A program made the translations under genes and the position numbers. From Phycisphaerales bacterium (GTDB taxonomy: Bacteria; Planctomycetota; Phycisphaerae; UBA1845; Fen-1342), in the NCBI GenBank assembly GCA_022839625.1, contig JALHJL010000023.1, positions 10,369 to 74,368 on the forward strand: a stretch of DNA of 64,000 bases. Direction: 5' to 3'. Position 1 is the stretch's first letter, and each line of letters begins with the position of its first letter. Shown piece after piece: positions 16,627-26,756 of this stretch. The notes under the pieces are model-generated. The model did not search any database. It was not told the origin of the DNA and was given only the letters and a program-made list of their open reading frames with translations.

Positions 16627-18792
16627 ATGGACGATACTCGCCGAATCGTTGTCGCGATGTTCGCCGCGTTCGCGGTCCTCGTGGCCTACCAGTTCCTCGT
16701 CGCCCGGCTCCTGCCGCCACCGCCGGCCGCGCCCGCCGTCAGCCCCGAAGCGCCGCCCGCGGCCCCCGGCGAAGCTCCTGCGCCTGCCGCGCCCGGCACC
16801 GCGCCCGCCACCTCCGTCGCGCCGCCGGAACGAACGTACTCCCTGACCGCCGGGACGCGGCTCGAGCCGATCCTGTTCGGCGGCCAGGAAGGCGATGCCC
16901 TCCGCATCCAACTGACGCCGCGCGGCGCCGGCCTGACCTCGCTCGAGTTCTACGCGCGGGACAAGAAGGGGCAATTCGTCCACCGCACCAAGCCGAACGA
17001 GGATGAGCCGTATCGCCTGCTTTCTCCGGTCACCGGCGGTGAGCGGGAATACGGCTCGTTCGTCACGCACCGCATCTGGCTCGAGCAGTACAGCCAGGAC
17101 TGGGGACTGGCGGACCTCCCGTGGGTCGTCGCCGAAAGCTCGCCCCGGCGGGTCGTGTTCACGACCGCGCTGAGCTCGGGCGAGCCGGACGGCGAGCTGC
17201 TGCGACTGACCAAGACGTACACGCTCCCGCAGCCGGACAAACCGATCTTCGAGTTGGAGCTGGCGGTCGAGAACGTGAGCGCGGGGGCGCTGACGGTCCG
17301 CGTCGAGCAGGATGGGCCGCTGGGGATTCGCCAGGAGAACCCCCAATGGGACATGCGCCGTCTGCTGACGGCCCAGTTCACCGGCAGTGCGGTGGAGCTT
17401 AACAAGGCCCACGACTACAACGCGTTGAAGAACGCCACGCTCAAGGGGGAGCCGCTGCGTTTGCTTTCCATGGACAAGGGCCCGTTGCTGTGGACCGCCC
17501 TCGCCAACAAGTACTTCGCCGTCTTCACGCGCCCGCTCCCGCAAGCGAACGCCTTCCAGGATTACCTGGCGGGCGTGACCGGCCTGGTGGCCGCGCCGCA
17601 CGCATACGTGGACCCCGGCGACCTGTTGGCGCGCGGCGACCTGCTGGCGCGTTTCGCGCTGAAGCCGGTCGCCCTGGCCCCGGGCGCCCGTGCGGCGTAC
17701 ACGCTGGAGATTTACGCCGGCCCGAAGGACGCCGCCCACCTCCGCCAGGCCAACCCGGACTTCGCGGACAAGACCAAGCTTTACTATCAGCTTACGCGGT
17801 CGGCGGACAAGACCTGCTTCTGCACGTTCCTGTGGCTCGAAGAGCTGATGGCCTGGCTGCTGCACAAGATCCACTTCGCGGTGCGGAACTACGGGGTGGC
17901 GATCATCATCCTCGTGATCATCATTCGCACGCTGCTTCATCCGCTGAGCGTCTGGCAGCAGAAGTCCATGTTCCGCATGCAGGCGTCGATGGCGAAGCTC
18001 CAACCCAAGATGGAGGTGCTCAAGGAGCGCTACGCGAACGACAAGGTCCGCCTGAACCAGGAGATGATGAAGCTCTGGGGCGAGGAGGGGGTGAACCCGG
18101 CGGCGCAGTTCGTCTCCTTCCTGCCGATGTTCCTCCAGATGCCGATCCTCGTGGCGCTGTGGACCGCGCTGAACACGGACGTCTTCCTGCGCCACGCCCC
18201 CTTCGACGGCTGGTGGATCAACGACCTGTCCGCGCCGGACGCCCTGTTGAAGTTCTCCCCCCCCATCACGATCCCCATTCTCGGCCAGATTCCGCTGATC
18301 GGCGGCGTGTTTTCCAACATCGCCTCGTTCAATCTGATGCCGGTCCTGATGGGCGTCGGCATGTGGTTTCAGCAGAAGTACATGCCCAAACCGCACATGA
18401 AGTCCAGGCAGGAGGCCGCCCAGCAGCAGCCTGTGGACCACCGCAAGCGCAAACCGGGCATGACCCCGCAGGACCAGATTCGCCAGCAGCAGATCATGGC
18501 CTACCTCATGGCCATCCTGTTTCCGCTGATGTTCTACAAGATGCCCTCCGGCCTGAACCTCTACTGGTTTGCCACGACCGTGTTCGCCATCGGGGAGTCG
18601 CTCCTCATCCGCCGCCAGATCGAACAGGAAAAAGCCCGGCGCGAACTGGGCGGTCCCCCTCCGCCGCGCCGCCCGAGCCTGGTCAGTCGCGTCCTCAAGC
18701 ACGTCGCCTCCCAGGCCGAGGAGTTGCAGCGCAAGGCGGACCAGGTCGCCAAGGCCGATGAGCGCCGCAGACCCGGCAAGAAGAACCCCTGA
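16627..18792 (+). CDS. yidC: Membrane protein insertase YidC
   Basis: 721 residues. An N-terminal membrane helix (about 7-26) is followed by a Pro/Ala-rich linker, the large periplasmic beta-sandwich domain (about 75-380) and the conserved five-helix core (from about 395: FLWLEELMAWLLHKIHFAVRNYG; later PMFLQMPILVALW and FPLMFYKMPSGLNLYW). It inserts and folds inner-membrane proteins with or without SecYEG. The cytoplasmic tail is Lys/Arg-rich. Its TGA overlaps the next ATG (TGATG). It is flanked by metabolic genes, not by the usual rpmH/rnpA neighbours. Confidence 0.95.
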   Translation: MDDTRRIVVAMFAAFAVLVAYQFLVARLLPPPPAAPAVSPEAPPAAPGEAPAPAAPGTAPATSVAPPERTYSLTAGTRLEPILFGGQEGDALRIQLTPRGAGLTSLEFYARDKKGQFVHRTKPNEDEPYRLLSPVTGGEREYGSFVTHRIWLEQYSQDWGLADLPWVVAESSPRRVVFTTALSSGEPDGELLRLTKTYTLPQPDKPIFELELAVENVSAGALTVRVEQDGPLGIRQENPQWDMRRLLTAQFTGSAVELNKAHDYNALKNATLKGEPLRLLSMDKGPLLWTALANKYFAVFTRPLPQANAFQDYLAGVTGLVAAPHAYVDPGDLLARGDLLARFALKPVALAPGARAAYTLEIYAGPKDAAHLRQANPDFADKTKLYYQLTRSADKTCFCTFLWLEELMAWLLHKIHFAVRNYGVAIIILVIIIRTLLHPLSVWQQKSMFRMQASMAKLQPKMEVLKERYANDKVRLNQEMMKLWGEEGVNPAAQFVSFLPMFLQMPILVALWTALNTDVFLRHAPFDGWWINDLSAPDALLKFSPPITIPILGQIPLIGGVFSNIASFNLMPVLMGVGMWFQQKYMPKPHMKSRQEAAQQQPVDHRKRKPGMTPQDQIRQQQIMAYLMAILFPLMFYKMPSGLNLYWFATTVFAIGESLLIRRQIEQEKARRELGGPPPPRRPSLVSRVLKHVASQAEELQRKADQVAKADERRRPGKKNP

Positions 18793-19634
18793 TGCCGCCC
18801 GCCCAGCCTCCGCCCGACGATCCGGAACTGCCCGCCGCACTGCGACGCATCGCCGAGCAGGCGGCGCGCATCGGCGGCCAGGTGGCCCGGAGCTACTTCG
18901 GCCGCGTCTCCGCCGCCCGGCTCAAGCCCGATCGGAGCGAGGTCTGCGAGGCGGACGATGCCGCGCAGGCGGCGATCCTCGCCGCCATTCGCGCGCAGCG
19001 CCCGGAAGATGCGTTCATCGCGGAAGAGACCGTGCAGCTTGCCGGCGGTGCGAGCCTGCCGCCGGCCGCGAATGACCGCGTCTGCTGGGTCATCGACCCG
19101 CTCGACGGCACCCGCAACTTCCTGCGGGGCATACCGTTCTATGCGTGCTCGGTCGCCGCGATGCTCGGCGGCCGGCCGGTCAGCGGTGCGATCTACGACC
19201 CGGTGCGCGACCTGCTGTACTCCGGCAGCGCCGCGGAGGGCGTGCTGATTGACGGCACCTGCGCCGCGGATCATCCGCTCGCCGGTTGCCCCCGCGCACC
19301 GAACCCCAAGCCGATCGTAGGCATTCCCTCGAGCCCCGCGGGCCACGCCGCGACGATTGTCCAGCGTTGGCTCGACCGGTTCGTGTGCCGCAGCCTGGGC
19401 TCGACGGCGCTTCAAACTGCGTGGGTGGCGACCGGCCAACTCGACGCAGCCCTGTCCGATAACGCGCGCCTGTGGGACATCGCCGCCGGCGCGCTGCTCG
19501 TGACCGCCTCCGGCGGAGCGATCTCCTCGCCCCAGGGCGCACCGTTGTTTCCGTTGGATGTGGGCCGCTACGCCGGCGAGGAACTGCCGGCGCTGGCGAT
19601 CCGGGCGGGATGGCGCGAGCACCAGCTTCCCTGA
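18792..19634 (+). CDS. Inositol monophosphatase/CysQ-like phosphatase
   Basis: 280 residues. Family motifs: the acidic pair in FIAEETVQL (about 76-84), WVIDPLDGTRNF (99-110) with the two metal-binding Asp residues, and the C-terminal ARLWDIAAGALL where Asp ligates the third metal. It hydrolyses a phosphomonoester such as inositol-1-phosphate, histidinol phosphate or 3'-phosphoadenosine 5'-phosphate; the sequence does not decide which. It is translationally coupled to yidC through TGATG. Confidence 0.85.
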   Translation: MPPAQPPPDDPELPAALRRIAEQAARIGGQVARSYFGRVSAARLKPDRSEVCEADDAAQAAILAAIRAQRPEDAFIAEETVQLAGGASLPPAANDRVCWVIDPLDGTRNFLRGIPFYACSVAAMLGGRPVSGAIYDPVRDLLYSGSAAEGVLIDGTCAADHPLAGCPRAPNPKPIVGIPSSPAGHAATIVQRWLDRFVCRSLGSTALQTAWVATGQLDAALSDNARLWDIAAGALLVTASGGAISSPQGAPLFPLDVGRYAGEELPALAIRAGWREHQLP

Positions 19635-19728
19635 TGCCCTCGCGCCGGATTCTGGGTTGACCCGTGGCGCCTCCGGGACCATAAAGGTCGGAGGAGCGGT
19701 GGGAGCCCGCCCTTCCCCAGTTGAGGCC

Positions 19729-22248
19729 ATGATGCTGCAACGCTTCGCTCGACCTACTACGATCGCTGTTTCCCTCATCGTTCTGGCCGTCCTCGTCGTA
19801 TACGCAGTCCGCTTGCGCGCCGGACGCACGGCACCGGCGGGTATGCTTGGCGCGCCGCCCGGTGCGGCCGCCGGGTGGAACGTACTGCTCATTACGCTCG
19901 ACACCACCCGCGCGGACCGCTTGGGCTGCTATGGCTACGCGCACGCGGAGACGCCCCACCTCGACGCGCTGGCGGCCGGCGGCGTGCGCTTCGACGATGC
20001 CGTCACCTGTGTCCCCATGACGCTGCCGTCCCACGCCTCGATCCACACCGGCCTGTATCCCCCCAACTGCGACGTTCGCGACAACGGCCTCTTCACGCTC
20101 GACGCCGCGCACGAGACCCTGGCCGAACGACTGCGCGCGGAAGGCTACGCCACGGCGGCGTTCATCGCAGCCTTCGTGCTGGACCGGCGCTACGGATTGG
20201 ATCAGGGCTTCGACGTTTACAACGACGACATCACACTCAAGTATCGCCAGGCCGGAGTCCGGCAAGCCATGCCGCAGCGCCCGGCTGACGCGGTGGTCGA
20301 TGACGCGCTCCGCTGGCTCGACGGGTACGTGCGCGAACCGGCCCGCCGGCCGTTCTTCCTGTGGGTGCACTTGTTCGACCCGCACACGCCGTACCTGCCG
20401 CCCGAACCGTTCCGCAGTCGCTTTGCCGGTTTCTTATACGACGGCGAGATCGCCTTCATGGACCAGCAGGTGGGGCGGCTGCTCGACGGCCTGCGGTCCC
20501 ACGGCCTCGCGGAACGTACGCTCTCGGTCGCCGTCGGCGACCACGGAGAGGGGCTGGAAGACCACGATGAGTCCACGCATAGCCTCCTGATCTACGATTC
20601 CACGATGCGTGTGCCCCTGATCTGGCACGCACCCGGCGTCATCCCGGCCGGCCGGGCGGTCGCAGATGCCGTGGTCGCCACCGTCGACGTGCTGCCGACC
20701 GTCCTCGACCTCCTCGGCATGACCCCCGTGCCATGCGACGGAGTCAGCTTGCTGCGCACCAGGCCCTCACCGCAGCGGGCGGTCTACCTGGAGACCGTCG
20801 CGCCGCTGTTGAACCATAACTGGAGCGCCCTGTACGGGCTGCGCACGCACACCGACAAGTACATCGAGGCCCCCACGCCGGAGTACTACGACCTTCACGG
20901 GGACCCGCAGGAGCTGTCCAATCTGGCCGAACACGACGAGCGCGCGGCACAGCTCCGGCAACGTCTGGACGAGCTCATGTCCGGCTTCCCGGACGGGGCC
21001 GCCGTCCGGGTCACGCACACTCCGGACGCCGAAGCGATTCGCAAACTGCAAGCGCTTGGTTATGTGGGTGGCGCGCCGCCCGACACGACCTCCGGGCCGC
21101 GTCCGGACCCCAAGGACATGATCGCCGGATGGGAGCACGAGGTCTTCTCGGTCGTCGAGCTGGTCGACGCAGGGCAGTTCGCCGAGGCGGCCCCGCGGGT
21201 GCAGCGGCTGCTGGAAACGATGCCCCTGGACGGCCGGCTGTGGAACCTGCTTAGCCTGGCCCAGGCTGGGCTGGAACAGCTCGATGATGCCTATCAAAGC
21301 CGACTGAGATGCCTTGAGCTACAGCCCGAGGATGCCGACCACTGGATTCAGTTGGCGCACCTTCAGCGAAAACGGGGTGACTTCGAGGGCATGGCGAGCA
21401 GCCTGGAAGAGGCCGCCAGCCGCGACCCGGACCACGGTGAAATCTACCTGCTGCGCGCCGAGCGCGCGGCCGAGGCCGGCGATTGGGCGCAGGCCATGGA
21501 GTTGTGCGCGGAGGCACGCCGGCGCGATCCCACCCGACACACGGCGACGTCCTGGTCCCTGCAAGGCTTCATGTACCGACGGATGGGGCGGCGGGAGGAG
21601 GCCCGGGCAGCCTTCAAACAAGCCTACGCCGCGGATCCCCGCAACGCTGGGGCCCTGTACGGACTAGCGCTGGCGGCCAACCGGGCCGGAGACCCGCAGC
21701 GTGTCATCGAGCTCGTGTCCCAGATTCCGCGCGGCGAGACCCAGTGGGCGCTGTCGCGGTCGCTGCTGGCGCAGGCGTACCTGCGCCTGGACCGAGATGC
21801 CGAAGCACTTCAGGTCATGCAAAGCCTGGTCGAGATGCTCCCCACGCAAGCGTGGGCACACGGCAACCTCGGCAACGTTTGCTACCAGTTGGGCCGCCGC
21901 GACGAGGCCGTGGCGTCGTATCGGCAGGCGATCGCACTCGACCCGAAGTACGCAATCGGCCACTACAACCTGGGCTCGGCCCTCGAAGAGCACGGGGCGT
22001 TCGACGAAGCCGCGGAACACCTGCGTGCCGCGTTGGATGTCGATCCCACCCTGCATCCGGCCGAGTTCGCCTTGGCCCAAATAGAGGCCCGCACCGGCCG
22101 GATCGACGAATGCCTGGCGCGGCTGAAGCGCCTGCTGGCGGTCAAGGCCATCTCGATGGCGGAAATCGAGCGTGATCCGAAGCTTGAGGCTGTCCGCAGC
22201 GACCCGCGTTTCCAGCAACTGCGGGACTCACTCCCCAGCCCCCAATAG
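19729..22248 (+). CDS. Sulfatase-fold (alkaline phosphatase superfamily) protein with C-terminal TPR array
   Basis: 839 residues from the double ATG at 19729/19732, placing a membrane anchor first (TTIAVSLIVLAVLVVYAV). The catalytic domain has LITLDTTRADRLGCYGY (about 54-70), TLPSHASIHTG (98-108) and VGDHGEGLEDH (about 268-278) for metal binding. The nucleophile position is Thr98, where true sulfatases have the formylglycine Cys/Ser of C-x-P-x-R, and the Arg is replaced by His; sulfatase activity is therefore doubtful. TPR repeats start near residue 470 and fill the rest. Probably membrane-anchored with the domain outside. Target unknown. Confidence 0.8.
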   Translation: MMLQRFARPTTIAVSLIVLAVLVVYAVRLRAGRTAPAGMLGAPPGAAAGWNVLLITLDTTRADRLGCYGYAHAETPHLDALAAGGVRFDDAVTCVPMTLPSHASIHTGLYPPNCDVRDNGLFTLDAAHETLAERLRAEGYATAAFIAAFVLDRRYGLDQGFDVYNDDITLKYRQAGVRQAMPQRPADAVVDDALRWLDGYVREPARRPFFLWVHLFDPHTPYLPPEPFRSRFAGFLYDGEIAFMDQQVGRLLDGLRSHGLAERTLSVAVGDHGEGLEDHDESTHSLLIYDSTMRVPLIWHAPGVIPAGRAVADAVVATVDVLPTVLDLLGMTPVPCDGVSLLRTRPSPQRAVYLETVAPLLNHNWSALYGLRTHTDKYIEAPTPEYYDLHGDPQELSNLAEHDERAAQLRQRLDELMSGFPDGAAVRVTHTPDAEAIRKLQALGYVGGAPPDTTSGPRPDPKDMIAGWEHEVFSVVELVDAGQFAEAAPRVQRLLETMPLDGRLWNLLSLAQAGLEQLDDAYQSRLRCLELQPEDADHWIQLAHLQRKRGDFEGMASSLEEAASRDPDHGEIYLLRAERAAEAGDWAQAMELCAEARRRDPTRHTATSWSLQGFMYRRMGRREEARAAFKQAYAADPRNAGALYGLALAANRAGDPQRVIELVSQIPRGETQWALSRSLLAQAYLRLDRDAEALQVMQSLVEMLPTQAWAHGNLGNVCYQLGRRDEAVASYRQAIALDPKYAIGHYNLGSALEEHGAFDEAAEHLRAALDVDPTLHPAEFALAQIEARTGRIDECLARLKRLLAVKAISMAEIERDPKLEAVRSDPRFQQLRDSLPSPQ

Positions 22249-22289
22249 TGTGCGCTCGGAACGCCGCCGCCTGGCTGGGGTGCGTTTCG

Positions 22290-23090
22290 CTACCCGCCCA
22301 CCAGCAGCGCCACGAACGGATTGATGTCGCCGAAGTCGACCGTGCCGTCCTCGTTGACGTCGTTGGCGCACACGTAATCGCACGCCGGATTTCCGCCCAA
22401 TGCGGCCTCCCAGGCTGCGGGCCCGACCAGCGCGGCGACGAAGGGGTTGATGTCGCTGAACCCGATCGTCCCGTCGCAGTTTGAGTCGCCGGTCAGCAGG
22501 CCGTAGCAGGGATCGGCCGGCCCGACCGTGAACGCGAAGCGGTAACCGGTCAGCCCATTCGCGGTGGGATACGACGGCAGCGTCAGCGCGAAGTCGGTGT
22601 CGTGCGGGATGTCCCACACGGTGCCCACCGGCGGAGCGCCGGTCACCTCCGGCGGCACGTAGAGCAGTTCCAGCGTGTAGCTCCGATAAGGTGGCGGCGC
22701 TGCCCAGCTCATCGGCGAAAACACAATCTCGCACTCCGGGGCGGTGTATTCCGGGTCGCTCCAGACGTGAATCGGTGTCCAGGTCTTGGTCTCTTCCGGA
22801 GCCATCGGGGCCCGCTGATCGAAGCGGTAGAACGCCGTCGCCCCCGTCCAGCCGTCGACCCCGTTGACGTGGTACACGCCGGTGTACACCTCCAGCCCCT
22901 CCAGCGGCAGGAGCACGTCTTTGAGAGGGTCATAGCCATCGGTAGCGTCTGACCAGACGCTCAGCAGGACGTTGAATCACCCGCAGCCCTGCAACTCCAG
23001 ATGGAACCCGAAATCGCCTTCGGCGTGCGCGAACACCGATGCAGCCAACACGCTGCTGACCGCCCACGCAGTCCTTTGCCGGCCTGACAT
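22290..23090 (-). pseudogene. Secreted dockerin-type protein interrupted by one in-frame TGA
   Basis: From ATG 23090 the frame encodes a signal peptide (MSGRQRTAWAVSSVLAASVFAHA) and runs through ..LELQGCG, then TGA at 22977-22979, then continues without another stop (FNVLLSVWSDATDGYDPLKD..) to 22290. Without the TGA it would be about 266 residues. The C-terminus has two calcium-loop repeats (GDSNCDGTIGFSDINPFVAAL and NDVNEDGTVDFGDINPFVALL), a module shared with other secreted proteins in this window. One substitution explains the break; readthrough is less likely. Convergent with the sulfatase-TPR gene. Confidence 0.75.
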
Positions 23091-23216
23091 GTTCCTGACC
23101 TCGCTTCGGCCGCCGTGTGCCTCTACTGAATGGTACCGTAACCGCGCCAAAGTAACCCCGGCGGGCCGGGTGGCCCGCCGGGGGAGAGGAATCTTAAGCG
23201 TCACCTGCCCGAGCGT

Positions 23217-23957
23217 TTACCGCCGGCGCACCAACAGGAGCGCCGCGCCCAGCAGCATCAGGCTCGCCGGCTCGGGGATGCAATAGCCGTAGAGCTGGAA
23301 CGCCATATCTCTGGACAGCATCGACCAGAAGGGAGTGCCGAGCAACGGGAAGCCCTGCACGGCGTTATACAGTTGGAAGTCCGCGGAGCCCGACCAGCCC
23401 CACTGGGGCGGGAAGGTGTTGACCGAGTAGATTTCCATCCAGTACAGCTCCGTGCACTGGAGAACCGCGGGGGTCGGCAGTTCCACGGAGTAGTAGTACC
23501 CACTATATGTGGGATCGATCAGGACCGCGTTGACATTCTCGTACGGGATGGTGTAGTGAACCAAGGCCGTCGGCTCTGGATCAGGGTCCCCGCCGGTCGG
23601 CATCCCGCCGGCATCGGCGTAGAAGTTGATCCCGAATGCCGTCGTATTGGGCGTGGAACCGTACGGATTCCAATAGCCGCCCCACCAGTGAACCTCAGTG
23701 ATGTAGCATTCCCACGTCGGGTCCTCGAACCCACAGAGGAAGTCATCCGCCACGCCGGAACGGAACGGGTAGACCAGCTCCATCTGCGAGGAGTTATAGC
23801 TCCCGTCCAGCATGCCGCCGGGGACGTTGTCCCACAGGAGCGACCTTTCCGGCGTGGACGCGACGTTCATCGCGGGTCCCGTCGCACTTGAGGTGATGCC
23901 AGCCAGCGCTGGTGCCACGAGCAGTCCAGCGGCTAGCACGACGAGTACTCTTCTCAT
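23217..23957 (-). CDS. PEP-CTERM sorting-domain protein
   Basis: 246 residues from the ATG at 23957 (GGAGAA lies 6 bases upstream). Signal peptide MRRVLVVLAAGLLVAPALA, an Asn/Tyr/Trp-rich secreted domain without recognised enzyme motifs, and a C-terminal PEPASLMLLGAALLLVRRR: the PEP motif, hydrophobic helix and basic tail of PEP-CTERM proteins. Such proteins are thought to be processed by exosortase and displayed or released at the cell surface. No exosortase gene is in this window. Function of the body is unknown. Confidence 0.85.
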   Translation of the reverse strand: MRRVLVVLAAGLLVAPALAGITSSATGPAMNVASTPERSLLWDNVPGGMLDGSYNSSQMELVYPFRSGVADDFLCGFEDPTWECYITEVHWWGGYWNPYGSTPNTTAFGINFYADAGGMPTGGDPDPEPTALVHYTIPYENVNAVLIDPTYSGYYYSVELPTPAVLQCTELYWMEIYSVNTFPPQWGWSGSADFQLYNAVQGFPLLGTPFWSMLSRDMAFQLYGYCIPEPASLMLLGAALLLVRRR

Positions 23958-24798
23958 CTCCTTCTCCTTTTTCCCAGAGTCACCTTTGCCCAGCCACAAC
24001 CTGGGCCACTCTTCCTCAACGGTCCCGGCTACACCGCCGGGGGATTCTCCATAATAAGGGGGCCTCCAGCCTCCTCAGTCCATCCTCATCGCTCAGTGTA
24101 CACGACCACACGCGCGAGAATCAACAGTTTTCCCGCAGCGAGCACGCGACGCCTTTTGTCACCGTGCTGCCGCCAGCGTCAAGGTCCGGGAATACCCGGA
24201 GGCAAATCCAGCCCTCGCCCAACCCCTCCCCGAAAGGGGGTTCCGGAAGAGCTTCTGTAATCGCTAGTACTGTCCTCCTGCTCCTGGTTCCTCCACAATG
24301 CAGACTCAACAACCCACGTAACAACTCTCCGCGCAGCACACGCTGCCCTGCCGGGCCGCGGTCGTGCCAGAGCGCAGTGGTCGTTACTCGACTCTTGTAA
24401 GCACCCTCTCGGCAGCCGTGGCCGCCACGAGGGTGCACAAAACGCATAGAACGGCGCGCAATCCAACCAGCCCAAAGAGACTGCGCACCAAGCAAACGTG
24501 CCCCGTCTCCTCGCTTCTCCTCAACTTCGCACTATACCCCAGCGGCAGCAGGCCTGTCAATGGGTTCTCGCGGTTCAACAACACCGTGGCCGCTGGGCGG
24601 ACAACTGGACTTCTGTGGTGCGGCGGGCAATCGTTCACGACCGATAACCAGACGCCGAGCGTGCCGGGGTTGTTCCCGTACGTCGAACGCATCGAGAACG
24701 TCGATTGGTCTTGCTGAGGACCGCGAAAGCAACGCAGCCCGTCACGCCCGGATCGGACGGCGGAGTAATCACCCCGGGCTCCGTTGCTCGCTCACCAC
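23958..24798. other. Gene-free stretch, slightly AT-richer than surroundings
   Basis: About 840 bp. Short open frames exist on both strands but none has a ribosome site, a recognisable domain or consistent codon use. The peptide EPPFGEGLGEG near 24220 on the minus strand looks repeat-derived. A hairpin CCCCGGC-GGTGTA-GCCGGG lies around 24033, upstream of the PEP-CTERM gene. No RNA gene recognised. Confidence 0.6.
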
Positions 24799-24802
24799 CT
24801 AC

Positions 24803-24948
24803 CAGTCCGCCGCAGAACTCCTTGTGCACCGCTCACCCGTAGCGTCGGACCTGAGCCTGCCCGCCGTGGCGGGTGTCCGACGTTTTTCGAGCCGAATGGA
24901 ATCCTCGCCGGACACGGAGGTCCGGCGCTACACTTCTGCGGCGGACTG
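24803..24948 (+). mobile_element. MITE-like element, copy A
   Basis: 146 bp bounded by perfect 15-bp terminal inverted repeats (CAGTCCGCCGCAGAA at 24803, its complement ending at 24948) and flanked by a 4-bp direct repeat CTAC (24799-24802 and 24949-24952), as expected for a target-site duplication. It encodes no protein. The interior matches copy B at 31607-31734 in reverse orientation. The right CTAC contains the TAG stop of the radical SAM gene, so insertion was exactly at that gene's end. Confidence 0.8.
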
Positions 24949-26526
24949 CTACGCCCCCGATGCGACCCCTATCGCCGCTTGCACGAGCGGATCGCTGACG
25001 ACGCGCGTAGTCATCGCCAGTCGCGCGATCTCGTCAGACGCCCCACCGGCCGGCCGCGGTTCGTCGCTCCCCGTTGCGCACCAGCTCTCGTCCTTGTAGT
25101 TCCATGCCCGCGCATCGCTGTGCAGGAAGTCGCGGAAGGCCGGTACCTGGCGCCCCTTCCGCGCGTAGTAGTAGCGGATGCCCTTCCAGATCGCGAGGTT
25201 CGTTGCCCAGGCCCGGCTCTTGAGCGGGTAGACACCCAGCCGGCGCAGGGCCGACCGTGGCGAGAAGAACTCCGCGAACGCGGCCATCTGGGCGTGGCGG
25301 AGCTGCCTGGCCGTCATACGTCGCGGCTCGTAGACCACCGACGCCCCGTTGTATTTCTCCCAGTCGCGCGTCCGCAGCCGGCCTTCGCGCTCGAACTGGC
25401 GAAAGAACTCCGTGCCGGGATAGGGCGTGAGGACCGGGTAGCAGCTCATGGCCAGCCGCATGCGCTGCGCGAACCGGCAAGCCTGCATGCAGTCCTGCCA
25501 GGTGTCATGGTCGAAGCCGAAGATGAAGGCGCCCCACAGGCTGATGCCGAAGCTCTCGATCTTGCGAATCCGCCATTCGTACGTGTCGGGCCGCACGAAC
25601 TTCTTGCCGGCCTCAAGCAGCGTATCCGGCTTCGGGCTTTCCAGCCCCAGGATCAGTCCGACGCAGCCGCTGGCGCGCATCGCCTGCAGCAGCCGGTCGC
25701 TCTTGCTGATGAGAATGTCGCACTGGCTGGCCCAAGAGATGCGCAGCGGCCGCAACGCCTCGCACAGCTCGAGCGCCCACTGCGGATTGCCCCCGAAATT
25801 GTCGTCCGCGAAGATGTAGCACCACGCCCGGTGCCGCTCCTTCGCGGCCCGAATCTCCTCCACGATGTCCGCCACCGCCCGTTGCCGGAACCTCCGCCCG
25901 AATACCGCCGGCGTCGTGCAGAAATTGCAGTTGTGCGGGCACCCCCGCGTCGTCTGGATCGGGTTCGCTACGAGATAGTCCTTCGGATCGATCACGTCCT
26001 TGCGCGGCGTGGCGATCGGCGCGGCCGGGAACGTCGCCCAGTCATACTTAGACCGCAGGCCGCGCCGCGGGTCGAGCCCGGCGGTGCGGGCCGCATCGAA
26101 GTCCGCAATCACGTGCGGCAGCGTCGATTCGGCGTCCCCCTGGCAGACGGCGTCACTATGTTCCAACGCCTCTTCGGGCAGAGCGCTGGGGTGGATCCCG
26201 CCCATGATGACCGGCACCCCCAGCCGCCGATACTCGTCGGCCAGCACGTACGCCCGCCGGGCCTGCGTCGTCATCGCGGAGATGCCGACCAGATCGACGT
26301 CGGCGCGGGGCTGATGCGGTCGGTCCAACGTGCACTCATCGACCAGCTCGACGTCCCAGTGTGGCGGCACAACGGCGGCGCAGATCATGAGCCCGGTTGG
26401 CGCGAAGAGCGACTTGCGCGTGAAGGTCATCTTCTGGATAACCTCGGGCATCGTGATGTTCGACAGCGGCGAGTTCGGATTGATGAGCCGAAGCCGCGGC
26501 CGACGCGCAGCCTGCGCAGCGATCAT
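24949..26526 (-). CDS. B12-binding-domain radical SAM protein
   Basis: 525 residues. N-terminal Rossmann-like B12-binding region (about 12-140: LRLINPNSPLSN, VDLVGISAMTTQARRAY, GGIHPSALPEEAL). The radical SAM CPHNCNFC lies near residue 195, followed by the (beta/alpha) barrel (IFADDNFGGNPQWALELCEAL). The C-terminal extension contains PYPGTEFFRQFEREGRL. Such enzymes methylate or rearrange unactivated carbons; hopanoid, lipid and cofactor roles are known for relatives, but the substrate here is undetermined. The MITE insertion coincides with its stop codon. Confidence 0.88.
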   Translation of the reverse strand: MIAAQAARRPRLRLINPNSPLSNITMPEVIQKMTFTRKSLFAPTGLMICAAVVPPHWDVELVDECTLDRPHQPRADVDLVGISAMTTQARRAYVLADEYRRLGVPVIMGGIHPSALPEEALEHSDAVCQGDAESTLPHVIADFDAARTAGLDPRRGLRSKYDWATFPAAPIATPRKDVIDPKDYLVANPIQTTRGCPHNCNFCTTPAVFGRRFRQRAVADIVEEIRAAKERHRAWCYIFADDNFGGNPQWALELCEALRPLRISWASQCDILISKSDRLLQAMRASGCVGLILGLESPKPDTLLEAGKKFVRPDTYEWRIRKIESFGISLWGAFIFGFDHDTWQDCMQACRFAQRMRLAMSCYPVLTPYPGTEFFRQFEREGRLRTRDWEKYNGASVVYEPRRMTARQLRHAQMAAFAEFFSPRSALRRLGVYPLKSRAWATNLAIWKGIRYYYARKGRQVPAFRDFLHSDARAWNYKDESWCATGSDEPRPAGGASDEIARLAMTTRVVSDPLVQAAIGVASGA

Positions 26527-26756
26527 ACCGGTCCTCGCGTACCCGAGACGGCCTGTTGCTCGCGCGAGCTATTCTGACCCGCGCCGCGCCGCGCGTCCAC
26601 CTGGTACTGGGGCCCGGGCCGGCCCTTTCCGTCCCTTGAAAGAGGGGATTCGCTCCGCACCGGCAGGCTTTCGCGGTAGCGCTGCGCGGGTCCCTCGCGG
26701 TGCCTGTACCCCTTTTCAACGGACTGCTATGATCTGGCGCGGCCCCGGACTCTCCC

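Noticed and set aside
22977..22979. Selenocysteine or genetic-code reassignment at TGA
   Set aside because: TGA is used as a true stop in several intact genes here (for example yidC and nrdJ), and no selenocysteine insertion element was recognised. Nonsense mutation is simpler.
24121..24495. A 124-codon minus-strand frame in the gene-poor region
   Set aside because: No ribosome site or domain; the peptide contains repeat-like GEGLGEG and looks non-coding.
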